A stretch of 64,000 bases of DNA from Anaeramoeba flamelloides (lineage: Eukaryota > Metamonada > Anaeramoebidae), in contig JANTQA010000030.1 in NCBI GenBank assembly GCA_027625915.1, positions 3,286,001 through 3,350,000 of the forward strand, read 5' to 3'. Of the stretch, positions 1 through 12,400 are shown piece by piece. A model generated the notes under the pieces. It was given only the letters and a program-made list of their open reading frames with translations, was not told where the DNA came from and made no database searches. The position numbers were made by a program, and so were the translations under genes. The first letter of the stretch is position 1, and each line of letters opens with the position of its first letter.

Positions 1-357
1 TCTTTTCTTTTCTTTTTTCATTTCTTTTTGATCATTTCCCTTTTTTGGTAAAAGATTAAGTGAATAAAAATAAGATCTTCGCAAAGACCAAGAATAATTT
101 AGAAAATTGAGACTATGTAATACCTTTTAAAATGAATTTAATTATTCACAAAAAATCTTCTTTTTAAACTATTTTTCTGTGAAAGTCACACAATAAAAAA
201 TCTGAAATGATTATTTCAAAAATTATGATTTCCTTTTTATATTTTTTAGTTTTTATTTTTTTTTTAATTTTTATAATATCAGGTTTTTATCTATTTAGAA
301 CAATATAAAAATGAACAATGTATTATATTTAATTATTTGTTATTCTTGGAATACAAA
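1..357. repeat. dispersed repeat A, copy 1
   Basis: This stretch matches 27055-27420 in the same orientation along most of its length. Shared words include AAGATCTTCGCAAAGAC versus AAGATCTTCGTAAAGAC, GACTATGTAAT, and a late block AGGTTTTTAT followed by ATTTAGAA. The copies have diverged by many substitutions and small indels. No open frame is conserved between them and no terminal inverted repeat is visible. The left edge may lie outside the window. It probably belongs to an unclassified interspersed repeat family. Confidence 0.6.
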
Positions 358-359
358 AA

Positions 360-387
360 CACACACACAAACACACACACACACACA

Positions 388-463
<76 letters not shown>

Positions 464-464
464 A
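360..464. repeat. (AC)n / (AT)n microsatellite
   Basis: A nearly pure AC dinucleotide tract of about 90 bases with a few AA and AT interruptions runs directly into a short (AT)n tract at about 450-464. It separates repeat A from repeat B. The Cys/Val-rich frame across it on the minus strand is an artefact of the repeat. Confidence 0.95.
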
Positions 465-990
465 CCAAAACAGAAAAAATTAGGTGAGTTGATATAATTT
501 GGATTTGGTAAAAAAGTTAAATTTTGACCACTTTTCTTTCCCAACTAGTTATTTTTTCAAAAAAAATAATTCTTTTTCTCAGTGTTTAAAGAGTTGATAA
601 TTTTCAAGAGTTTTAAACGGAAATACTACTTTGTAGTGTTATGGTGTTTTCAAAAATAGAAAATCAAATTATTTCCATGGTTTTAAATGCAAAATCCTTC
701 ACTTAAATGGGAAATCGCGAAAATTCATTATTTTTTAATGCTTTTAATGTAATTGCACGTATATAATTTTTTTTTTTTTTTTTGTTTATTAGTTTTTTCA
801 TTTGCTTTTTTTCACATACAAGAAACATAAAGTATGATTTCAATGGAATTCGAGGACTTTTTCAAAAAACGAAAAAACGAAAACAACGAATGAAAGGAAA
901 AAAACATTTAAAAAAACGTAAAACGCGATTTTATAAGATTAACATGATTTTAAAACAAAAAATTGTAATACGTGATATATATATATATAT
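450..990. repeat. dispersed repeat B, copy 1, bounded by (AT)n
   Basis: About 540 bases closely similar to 4932-5505 in the same orientation. Shared blocks include AACTAGTTATTTTTT, TCTTTTTCTCAGTGTTTAAAG, GAGTTTTAAACGGAAATA and AAACGCGATTTTATAAG. Both copies begin and end in short (AT)n runs, as if the element sits between or carries TA-microsatellite ends. The 96-residue frame inside is Lys-rich, is not preserved in copy 2, and is not treated as a gene. No transposase-like sequence or clear inverted termini were seen. Confidence 0.8.
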
Positions 991-1222
991 AAATTATTAC
1001 TACCCAAAACAAAAAAAATACATTTCACAATATAATTTTCAAATTAAAACTGAACCAAAAATAATCAAATAAAAAATAAAAGTACTTTATGATATTTTTT
1101 TAAAAAATATTTTATTTATATCTATTATTATTTCTAATATATCTATATTAAGATACACATTTTTTTTTTTTTTTTTAAATTTTCGATTCACCAACTGATG
1201 ATTTAATCCATGGAAAAACAAA

Positions 1223-2409
1223 TTAATTTTGGAAAAATTGTAAAAAATTTTCTTTTAATTCATTATCTTTAATTAAATTACAAAATTTTAAAAAATTTTC
1301 AAAATTGATATTAGTTATTAATTTTTGTATTGTAGATATTATCGAAAATTGCACTTCCGCCGGACAAAAGTCTTGATTTAAAATCAAGGAAAAACAAGAA
1401 AACATTTTTGGCAAATTTTCACCATTTTCACCAATTATAACGGTCTCTTGATTATTAATATAATGTAATAAAATTTTAGCGATTTCGATCATTTCAACTT
1501 GATCATTCCATATTGGCAAATAATTTAACCAGATTTGAACAAAATCATTGAATTCATTAACATCATTTTGATTATTGTTATAATAATTATAAAATAAAAT
1601 TTTACCAATGGAAGAAATACAATTTTCATTAGCTAATATGAAATCTTCATTATCTTGGTCTTGTTTGTCAAACATTTGGATCGACTCAATTAAAATTTTG
1701 CAGCAATTTTTTGAAGATCTTTGGAAACATTTATTGTTAACTTTCGCACAGGCGCCAAGAGCATAACAGCTTGGTTGTCTCAATTCAGGATTTTTATGCT
1801 TTGCAAAATTTAATAGATATTTGCTATATTTTCCCCAATAAAAATTAAATATTTCTGGATCTTGGCCACTATATTCAATGATATCATCAAAAGCACATAT
1901 CGATAACGATTGTAAAAATTCATTAGTATTATTACCGATACTACTACTATTATTATCATTACCATCCAATTGCAATAACGTATAATAATAGTCAAATAAT
2001 TGGGAATGAAAATAAGGTAAAAACAATTCATTATGATATTTTAATAACGGTTCATAAGAATTCGATATTTCTGAAAGAATCGTGTTTTCTTTTTCAATTT
2101 TTTCATTAATTTCATTTTCGTTTATGGATATATCAATTAAACCCTTTTCGATATCCTTTTCCAAAATTTTTTTTCTTAATATTGAATTTTCAATATAATT
2201 TGGGATCGATTCAAAATAATATTTGACATTTTCAGATTGAATATAATGCTTACCAACATCAATACAATCATTAATACTTTGAATACATTGGCTTATAATT
2301 CCGACCATTTCAACATTATTTAAATATTTTTTGAATTTTGTTATACCAATTAAATAATTAATAATTTCTTTAAAATTTTCATTTATTTCTTTAATTATCT
2401 TTTCATTTA

Positions 2410-2449
<40 letters not shown>

Positions 2450-5400
2450 TTCATTATTACATTGCAATTCATAATAATTAATTATTGAATAAAATATTGA
2501 TTCAATAGTTATTATTGAAGTTTTTTTAATATTATTATCATATTTGCAATCACATAAAGGCAAAACGATCTCAAAAAATACTTTAGAATTATTATAAATA
2601 AAATTAGGAAAGATTCTAGTAAATTCAATTATTAATTCAAGAGCGTTAACCTTTTCTTCAATTGATAAAATATTAATGATAATTCTTTTATCATCAATAT
2701 CAACAAATTCCCAATTATCCGAATCTAAATTTAACAACTCCTTTTCCTCATCTTCATCTTCAATTCCAATGAGATCAAATGGATTATTTATAGACTGGAT
2801 AACAACGTCGAGTATTTTGGGTAAATAAATAATAAATGATTCTTCCAAAACTTGACTAATTCTTAAAAAACCTTGGAACAAATACTTTTTTTGATTTAAA
2901 CTAAAATTTATTTCCTTTTCTTCAATGCTTTTTATTATAAGCTCCATTAATTCTTTACCATCCTTTTCAAAAATTTCTTTACCAACAGACATCCCAATAA
3001 TTGAAATACACTCAATCACCTTTGAAATAAAATTATCATATTTAACATCTTTTTTTTTTTATTTTTAATGTTTTTTTTTTTTTTTTGTAAAGAATAATAA
3101 GAAAAAAAATTTGTTAAATGTTTTTAGGTTAGATAAAAATGAAATAATTTAAAAAATTTTGTTCTGAATTTTTTTGTTTTTTTTTAATAAACATATTATT
3201 ATTTATTTTTGGTTACTTTCTTTGAAGTACAACCAAATACACAATCTTGAGACTTGCATTTAAATCAAAAAAAAAAAAATAAAAACATGGAAATCATTTG
3301 AATTTTAATTTTTTTTCAATTCCTTACATTGAATTATTTGAGGTGTCATAGTTTTCAAGTTTTGTAGTTGAGATGAATAAATCAAATTTAAAGTAGATTT
3401 CAAAAGCTTCAACTCACACTTCGTTTTTGAAATAATCAATATTTTTCTTTATCGGCATTTAAATAAATAATATTAAAAAAATACTAATGTTCGAATACAA
3501 AACAACTTACGGGCATCGTTATATTAAAACCCTAATTAAAAATTATTAAATTGAAAAATTAAAAGTAAAAAAAAATTGGTCTAAATCCTCATTTCCCAGA
3601 TTTTTTTTAGAGAAGAATGAAAAAAAAAAAAAATAGTAAAAATTATGTTTTGGTTCATTTTACAAATTGAATCTTTTCTTTGATTAGCAAAACCAATTTG
3701 AAATAAAACGTTTAGTCATGAAAAACAGACTTCTTGTTTGAATCAAAGTAATGGAGTAAGACATAAAAAAAATCAATTCAACACACTTTGTATCAGTAAC
3801 ATTAACCAACAAAAAAAAAAAAAACAATAAATTGTTTTGTGAATATACCGATCTAGCCCAATCATTATTCATTTTTTTTTAAAAGTAATTACTGAATTTT
3901 CATTTAAATTAAAAAACAAACAAAAATAATTTAATAAAAAATACACAAAATAAAAGATATAACACATTATAAGAATGGTATTTTAATTTAATATTAATCC
4001 AAATGAATGTTTTAATTAAAAGTTGCTTAAAATATTAAACGGTATCTTACATTTAAATACACAAAAATAGAAAAAAAAAATATAATTACTTACCAGAAAT
4101 ATTTGATAAAAAATCTTTAAGATGAGGAACTATTTGATCATAAAATTTTGATATTCCATTATTGACACACATGGATATTCCTGCCAAAGAAGTTATTACA
4201 TTTTCTTGTAAAGTAATATTCTCAATAAGTAAAATATCAAATAACATTTTAATTAGCTTTTCTAAATAAGGAATAATTAATTTAGAATCTGCATCTTCGA
4301 TGAAATTTATTAAAGTTTCCAACCCTTGTATTTTAACAAAAGTATCATTTTCTTCAACCACGTTGATAATTAATTCAAAAACTTCCTCTGAATAATATTC
4401 ATTTATCAATTCTGCAAAATCCAGGCTTAGAATACCAATAGTTCTACAACACTCGTATTTTATTCTTAATTCATTTGTATTAAACATTTGAAGAATCATT
4501 TCTAAAATATCTTTAATTTCATTTTCAATCAATTCCTTACAGCCTTCACTAATCGAAGAAATACATCTTAAAGCAGAAAAGATTTTCTGTGGATCTTTTG
4601 ATAAGAATAAATTTGGAATAATTTCAAATATGACCAATAAAAATTCTTCCCCGTTGACGAATTGGGATAATCTTTTAAACATTTCTTCTCCTATATCCAT
4701 TTCTGATGTATACTCGAGCTCCTATTAAAAAATATTTTTTTTTTAAAAAGTTAATTTTTGTTGTTAATTAAAATAAATTTATGAATGAAAATTTTATTAT
4801 TTTATTAATAGTGATAATTAAATTTTAAATACATACATAAATACATACATCACAGGTATGAAGTTTTTTTTTGACTTCATTAAACGCGTTTTACTAGGCC
4901 GAGCGACATGTAAAATTAGTTTATCAGATATATATATATATGTATGTATGTAATCAAAACACAAAAAACTTAGGTGGACTGATCTAATTTGGAATTGGTA
5001 AAAAAGTTAAATTTTGACCATTTTTCTCTTTTAACTAGTTATTTTTTTTCAAAAAAAATAATTCTTTTTCTCAGTGTTTAAAGAGTTTATAATTGTGAAG
5101 AGTTTTAAACGGAAATAGTACTTTGTATTGTTTTGGTGTTTTCAAAATAGAAAATCAAACTATTTCCATGGTTTTAAATACAAAACCCTCCCACTTAAAC
5201 GAGAAATCGCGAATCCCCATTGTTTTCCAAGGCTTTTAAGGTAATTACATCCTACATGTATATACTTGTTTTTTTTTTTTTTTTTTTCGTTGTTTTTCAA
5301 ATTTTTTAGTTTGCATTTTTTCACATCTCAGAAACGAAAAGTATGGTTTCAAAAGAATTCAAGAACTTTTTGAAAAAACAAAAAAAATAAAACAACGAAT

Positions 5401-5634
5401 GAAACGAAAAAAACATTTAAAAAAATTCGAAAAAACGCGATTTTATAAGTCTTTTGTGATTTTAAAAAGAAAAATTGCAATACCTGTGATATATATATAT
5501 ATAAACCACTTTTCAGTCAAAGGGGCACAGTTGTAATGGGTGAATTATATATGTTTAAAGGTTTTGAATGGATATTAGAAGAATAAATTTATTTTGGAAA
5601 TTTTCAAAATTGAAATCATTTTTTCACATTTTTG

Positions 5635-5666
<32 letters not shown>

Positions 5667-8600
5667 TTCGATTTTTGAAAAGTAATTCAGTTACAAAAAT
5701 TTTTTTTATTATTGCAAGATCAATAGTTACTTGGTAAAAACGTTTTATTCTAAGGTTATTGAAACTGTGAAAATGATTGTTGAGAAATTATATTGTTTTC
5801 TATTGGTATTTTATTCGATCTTTGATCTTGATATTTGTTTAATAAATGTGAAAAATTTTCATTTTCATTTCCTTTTTCAAATAGAGACCACAAACCCCAA
5901 CCAACACAATTCGTTTGGGGGCTTAATTTCTAAAAGAAATGTATGGAAAATGAAGTGAAAATTGTTTCCTATTTATTATTCAAATACCAGTATTGTATCA
6001 AAACGAACATTCTTGTTTTTCTAAACGGGGCACTAAGAATTTCAGTTTTTCAATTTTTAAGAAAATCTATTGACTAATTAGTTTTATTTCATACGGATAT
6101 CAATAATTCTTTGGTGTGTATTATTCTGCCTTTTTTTTTTTTTGTTTTTAAAAGGCCAATTATATAAAATAATTGATATTTACTAACATTTTCTTATTAT
6201 TTTTTTGTTGGGATTTTTACAAATCATTTCAATTCCAATAATTTTTATAAAAATGAACTAAAAAACTACAATATCATTTTTTCAGTATAAAATAATATAT
6301 TGCCCCCCTCCATACTGATTTTATCCCTTTATATATCATTTTGGACAATTTAGGTACTTTATTACATTATAATATTTTTTACCAATTAAATCGATTTAAA
6401 AATTAAATTAATTTATCAAGATATAGACCTTTGTTGATTATTATTTCGAGTTTTGAAAGTTGATTTGTTTATAATTGGGTCTAAAATTGGCCGAAGTTTT
6501 CAGAAAAGAAAAATCCTATTTGATCATTGAAAAGAAAATTCATAAACTTAAAAATACTATGAAATACCAGAATGAATTACTCATACTTTTTTAATCTAAT
6601 TGATCTTTTAATATTTTTGTAAATAATAAATAAATAAATTCATTTTTAAGTGCTTTTTAAACCAAAATTTAAACGAAGGCCAATTACCCCCGCTTTTTAT
6701 TTATCATCTCTTTTTTGTATTTTAAAAACAAATTTGAAATTGTTTAATGAGTATTTATCAAAATTTTGATTATAACTTTCTTGATCATTTAATAATTGGG
6801 AAAAATAAAATTCCACATTTAATTTTTTGAATTCATTCTTTTTGTTCTTGTATTTTTAAATGTTGCATTACGTTCATTTTAATTAATTCTTTAATTTGTT
6901 TAACACAGACAACACAGTTATTAATTTTATCAATTTATAAAAATCAAAAGTAAAGGAAATTTTAAAAAAAAAAGCATAATTCTTGTCTAGAGTGACAAAC
7001 AAACTTGTGGTTGGCTTGCTATCAACACTATTCATAAATTCTTCAGATTTTTTATTTTTGTTTTAAGTTCCAAATCGTCTTCTTTTTTCATCACAATTCT
7101 TCGCTGTTTCGGAAATTATTACTTTTTTTTAAAAACATTTTGAATTTAAAAAAAAGGTGTAAGAATTTTTACTATCTTTTTGGATTTGAATATTATTGTT
7201 TTAAGGGATTAATAAATCTTATTGCTATTTTCTTTAGTTATTTCACAAACGATTGAAATTAAAAATCATTTTCAGTAATGTTCCCAATTAAAATTGCTGT
7301 CCAACTATTTTTCTCTGTCCAACATTTTTCTCTCAACAGTTATCATTTTTTCCCAAGCAAATTTTCAGGAAAAAAAGATCATGATTCTTTTTGTTTTGGA
7401 TTTTTGGATCAATAAAAAGAAAAAATTGATTTGAACTGTTCTTTGAATCAAAAAATTAGATTTTTTCAATTTGAAACAATTATTGTAATTATTTTTTTGA
7501 AATTAAGAAGATTTTTGAGACTGGTTTATTACAAAACTTCAACCTTTTATTATTAAAGTGTATTTTTGTCCACTTCCTTTACAGGCAATAAGATTTCAAT
7601 CTTCTTTCAAAATATATTTTTTTTAAATAATTCAGAAATATGTTGGATTTTAAACTTTTTCAAAATAAGTGAAAAATGGATCAGACCTTGAAGAACAATC
7701 ATTCATTTCTGAAAATTGATTTAAAAGTAAGTTTGGTCTTCGTATACTAATCAGATTTTTTCACTTTGTTTTTCAATTTTAAGATTGCGGAAGAGAATTT
7801 TTTGATTTTGCTCTTAAAATTTACTTGAAGATTTTTTTTAGATTACTGGTCCCTTAAAATGACTCAGCTGATCTATCCTTTGTTGTGTTAAAAATAAAAT
7901 CAGCAAACAAACAACTTATTAAGTTTTCAGAGATATGAGCTAATTTGAAATTTTTTAAAGGAAACAAAAAAAGAAAAAGAAAAAGAAATAGAAAAAGAAA
8001 AGATCTCAATTACCTCACCATTTTTCCAATAATCTGAATCAACATTTAAGTTTGAATTTAAAAAAAATTGAAAGGATATATCTATTAATTGCTCAAGAAG
8101 ACCTTCAATTTCATTCAACAAATTAGGGAAATTTCGAACAAAATTAATTAACAGCTGTGAGCAATGGTTGATCAAGAGCCTATTTTCTTGCTTTTGAGAA
8201 ATAATTTGAAGCAAGTCTTCAATAATCAGGACCGAATGCTTTTTAAAAAAGATCGGAGAGTCAAGGACAATTTCGTTTAGCTCTTGAATACAAATAACTG
8301 TGCCTTCGTAATTTTCTTTCTCAACCAAATCTTTAATTAGTCCCAAAATATTGTTTATTAATTGGAACAATTGATCCATTTGCTTTTCGTTTTTTAACAA
8401 AATTAAAAAATAGGACAAGGCCTGTAAGGAACAAATTTGGATACTTGTTGGCTGTTTGTCATTTAACGTATGAACAAATATTTGATTAAAGAGATCCAAG
8501 TCAAACTCAATTAGGCGATCAGACAAATAAAAGAAAAGTTCTTTGACAAAGTATAAGCAGATTTCCAAAGAAGAGTTTTCTTCCTCTACCAAACTTTGGA

Positions 8601-9078
8601 TGAAGCTTTTCAGAAAATCCATATCTAACTGATCGCTAATTACCATGAGAGAAATCAAGACATCACAGATTCTTCTTAAAAGATATTTGCTTGTTTGGCT
8701 TTTCTTTTGATCCAAGATTAAATTGCTTAAATAAAGCTCTAATTCGTGAACATCGTTTTGATTTTTGAAAAGTTCTTGAAGACCATTCGTTTGATAATTA
8801 CTATTCCTGTTGTCGATAAGGTTTTCGTTGTCTTTCTCATTGCCTTCACTGCTTGGTAAAGAATACGAGAGAAAAAGTTTACGTAACAAAACCATCGATA
8901 AAGTTGAAATAGATTCGTCATCAAAAGTGAAGATTTCTAAATGCAACTGAATCACATCACCGATCGAATTTTGTAAAAGTGCATAATAACTTTCTTCTGC
9001 TTTATTTCGAAGTTCGTTATTCGGTGACAATAGTGTTGTTAAGATTTCTGCAAATTTTTCATTTGTAACCCCGTTCAT
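1223..9078 (-). CDS. IPO5: importin-5 / karyopherin beta-3 (HEAT-repeat nuclear import receptor)
   Basis: Predicted nuclear import receptor that binds cargo and RanGTP. Three exons by eye: 9078-8014, 4721-4094 and 3048-1223, giving about 1172 residues (human IPO5 is 1097). The intron phases fit: GAG|gtaatt to phase 0, then TCTG|gtaagt joined to an acceptor at 3049 with codon G|AT. The N-terminus has the family block LLSPNNELRNKAEESYYAL. The centre aligns with the IPO5 stretch before IECISIIGMSVGKE. The C-terminal third has WEFVDIDDKR, ICAFDDIIEYS, LRQPSCYALGACAK and ENCISSIGKI, all close to IPO5/Kap121. An Asn run near 2400-2450 is a loop expansion. Met at 9078 is chosen over the in-frame Met at 9138 because the importin homology starts there. 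Intron 1 (4722-8013) hosts repeat B. The family assignment is secure; the exact joins are inferred. Confidence 0.9.
4932..5505. repeat. dispersed repeat B, copy 2 (inside importin-5 intron 1)
   Basis: Second copy of the repeat at 450-990, same orientation, with AT-rich dinucleotide runs at both ends. It lies inside the first intron of the minus-strand importin gene, so it is presumably tolerated as intronic sequence. Confidence 0.8.
5506..8013 (-). other. rest of importin-5 intron 1, no gene recognised
   Basis: About 2.5 kb of AT-rich sequence with poly(T) tracts. A frame at 5731-5958 lacks an ATG start and resembles no family known to me. A small palindrome, CCCCAA pairing with TTGGGG, lies at about 5896-5922. 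I see no further exon. The residues ending at 8014 and beginning at 4721 are contiguous when compared with the importin-5 family. Confidence 0.5.
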
Positions 9079-9424
9079 TAGCAAGAAAAAAGTTGTATTG
9101 CGTCGAAAAAAAATGCAAAAAATAATCCGTTTTAACAAAATTTGTTCATCTCTGAATAGATCAAATAAGAGAAACTATTTGTGGAAGAGAAAAACATTTT
9201 TTATGACCAAGGCTTTAGTTGACAATACTTTTTGTGTGAATAAGATTGTTCAAATATGGGACAAAAGTGAGGGATAAATATACAATCAAATAACCTCTTC
9301 GTTTCTGTCCACCACAAGAGACGAACTAAGATTTGAAAAGATATTTGAGAGGTCAAATAGACTTAATGATAAAAAGGTAAAAATTATCATTTTTTATCCT
9401 TTTCATATTTTACTTGTTTTACCA
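9079..9424. promoter_or_regulatory. divergent intergenic region between importin-5 and the UBX gene
   Basis: These 346 bases separate the start codons of two divergently oriented genes, so both promoters are likely here. It is less A/T-homopolymeric than most intergenic DNA in the window. I could not identify a convincing TATA or initiator element, so the call rests on position only. Confidence 0.35.
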
Positions 9425-12400
9425 ATGTCACTCGTAAAATCAATTCGATTAACAATTACTTTTGGTTCAAAAATATTTGAACTAACTTTTAAAGAAAATC
9501 AATGCTTTGGTGATGTAAAGCGAAGACTTGAACCAATTACAAAACTTTCCGTGAGTGATATGGCCTTTGTTGGTAAATCATTTGATGACACAGTAAGCTG
9601 ATAACCAATTTTCTTTTTTTTTTTCATTTTTTAAAAATTTTTCAAATCTGTAAAAAATTTTTTTTGATTTTTCAATCAAATTCTTATTTGGAAAACGTTT
9701 GAAGACAAATAGCTGCTATGTAGTTTGTATAAGATTATAGAACATAAACAATATTAATTTTCACCTCATTACAAAAAGAGAAAAACATTTTTTCAAATCA
9801 AGCCGTTTTCCAAAAGTGGGAAAAAAAAAAAAGATCTTAAATGTACAGTTCTGAAAACAGTTATGTTTATGTTTGTTGGTTGTTTCATAGATCCCTTTTT
9901 AAAAACTTTTTTGTCACTTTTAATAATATTTTAATAAAAAGAAAATTTTCCTTAGTGAAGAAAACCTTGAGATCCCCAAAACCCTGAAAGTGCTATCAAA
10001 AAAAAAGATCTTCATGAAATTTGTCAGCGAAAACAAATCAAGAATTTGATTTTAGTTGAGATCGTCTTTGGGAAAATCAAAAAAATAGCAATGGTGAATT
10101 TTTTTTTATTTTGAAAAAAAGTTCAAAACATTTTTGTGTTAAAAAAAATCTTTGTTATTTTTGGCACTCACTACCAAAGTTTTGGGTTCGTTTCAAAACA
10201 GAATTGAAATGGTGTTACAATTTCTTTTTTTGTTTTTCAAGCTTGGTAATCATCGCTATCTTTCTGATCTTTGTTGTATCATTCGATTAAGAAATGAAAA
10301 TTTTTCTTGCAAATTCTCAAATATTTTGTTAATTGTCAGTTGAAATAATTCAATGTGTTTGTCAAAACGAATTAAAAATGAGTATTGTATAGATTTACTT
10401 TCAATTTGAATGGAATTCTTGTTATAAAATTTGTTGTTAAATTTGTTGTTAAATTCAAGTTGAAAAATTAAAATTGTAACAAAAATAAATTTTAACTCGA
10501 ACTTCAATAAGGAAGAGCCTATTTAGTCTGATAAAATTTCATTTACAATTGGCTTTGTGATCTTTTTGTTTTTTTTTAACACTTTCAGATAAAACACTAT
10601 TTTGGATCTTGAAATAATAATTTTTCTTTTTTTAGAATTGGAAAATGATTGTAATGGCCAAAGTCTGAACAAAATTTTAATTTACCATCCAACCCACCTC
10701 TTAACTTTTAATCAAACACTTAAATCACCATTTGGTCTTACGTCAACTGAAAATCAATTGCACTTATAAAAACGCACATTTGTACCAGCTGCCCATTCCC
10801 AGCTATAAAATTTACTCTTTTTTTTGAAGAGTAACAGTTTTGGATGATTCATTAAATTTTTACTTTAAATTCTTGATGTTTTTCTCAGACAAAGGAAGCT
10901 TCTTTTGAACAGGCGAGTATTTCCTATTCCTTTTTGTATTCATTAATTGCCGTCTCATTGAATTGTTTGAATTCTTTTTTCAAATTTCAGGGATTGTAAA
11001 CCTTAAGGGTAGAGTCATTACGGTGAAATTTTTTATTCTGAAATGGAAAAAAACTTTTTAGTAATTTTATTGAGGACCTAACACCAATCAAAAACCAACC
11101 AACCTATGATGTACGATCGATCTCCAAAAATCAACAACTAAAAATGAGGACATTTTTAGAAAAGAGCGACACTCAATTTCCAATTAGAATCGTTAGAATA
11201 TACAATTTTGAAAACAACTATGTCCGTTTAGAAGTGTCGCTCTTTGGCGCTTTTTGAGATCTTGGTGACTTTTTTTTTTCTTTTTTTTCTTTTTTCAAAT
11301 GAGTTATTTTTATTGAAAGACTATTACCTAATCCTTACTTGGTCAAATTTAGAGGGTTATAAAATAACCACAAATCAGACTAAATCGAATAAAATTGATT
11401 GCGAAATTCAAGAAATCAATTTGTTTTAAATTAAAGAAATTTAACCTCTTTTGAAAAAGAAAATGAGAAAAGATGAATTTTTTTGATTTATCAAAAATTA
11501 AATATTTGGGAATTTATTTGGAAAAAATTTCACATTTAGTCTATAACCTAAAAAAGGCAAAAGAAACTTATAATAGTTCTAAACAATTATTCAATAATAA
11601 TTTATTAACAAATAATTTAAAAATAAGATTATTTAAATCTTTTATATTAAGTCAATTAACATATGGATTAGAAATATATAATTATAAAATAGCAACCCTA
11701 AACTATTTAAACTCTTGGATTAATACATGTATTACTGAAATCTGCAAAATAAACAGAAACACACCAATTCTTATTTATAAAACAGAATTTAAATTCGAAA
11801 ATTTGGTAATATCAATCAATAAAAAAGAAATTCAAATTCAAAAATAAATTAAAAGAATTATCTCTACCCTATCTGGAAAAATTAATAAAATTTAATCAAA
11901 GAATAAACAATAAAATTAACTGGAAGTCGGAGAGTTTAAACCTTCTTAAAAAGGAAATTTATAATTATAATTATAATGAGTTGTTGAATTCTACCAGTTG
12001 GAAGGTACAAAAAATATTTCGCAATAATTAAAAAACCAAAAAAATTTATTTATTAATCAAAGATATTTAAGTTATCCATCAAGTTCAACAATTCTAAAAT
12101 TCAGAACATTTACCAACTGCTTAAATAGATATTATGATGTAATAAATAAAAATTCAAATAAATTTTGTCCTTTATGTTTAAAATATGAACATAAGGAAAT
12201 AATAGAAAATATTGATCACTTTTTTATGGGTATGTCCTTCCTATAAAAAAGATAGATTAATTTTTCTGAAAAAGTTAAAAAAATTAAATTTTAATGAAAT
12301 AATTTTAAATTATGATAGCTTAAAATTATTTTCGTTAATTAATAATCGTGAAATCTATGATTTTACGCTTAAATTTCTGAAAGGGAATTTAAGTAAAAGG

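Noticed and set aside
329-544. Cys/Val-rich minus-strand frame
   Set aside because: It is the translation of the (AC)n microsatellite.
782-1072. 96-residue Lys-rich plus-strand frame
   Set aside because: It lies in repeat B and is not preserved in the second copy.
3343-3415. Possible extra importin-5 exon on the minus strand (FEIYFKFDLFIS or ELKLLKSTLN readings)
   Set aside because: Its phases do not fit the flanking exons, while the direct join 4094 to 3048 gives continuous importin-5 sequence with the right phase.
9952-10050. Open segment ENLEIPKTLKVLSKKKIF as a possible middle UBL exon
   Set aside because: No acceptor gives this frame in phase with the 9592 donor; the phase-0 reading meets a stop at once.
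10637-10670. Short segment NWKMIVMAKV after an acceptor-like tttttag, which looked like the last strand of the UBL exon at 9425
   Set aside because: It would leave out the middle of the ubiquitin fold and gives a truncated protein. The acceptor at 16574 joins in phase and completes the fold better.
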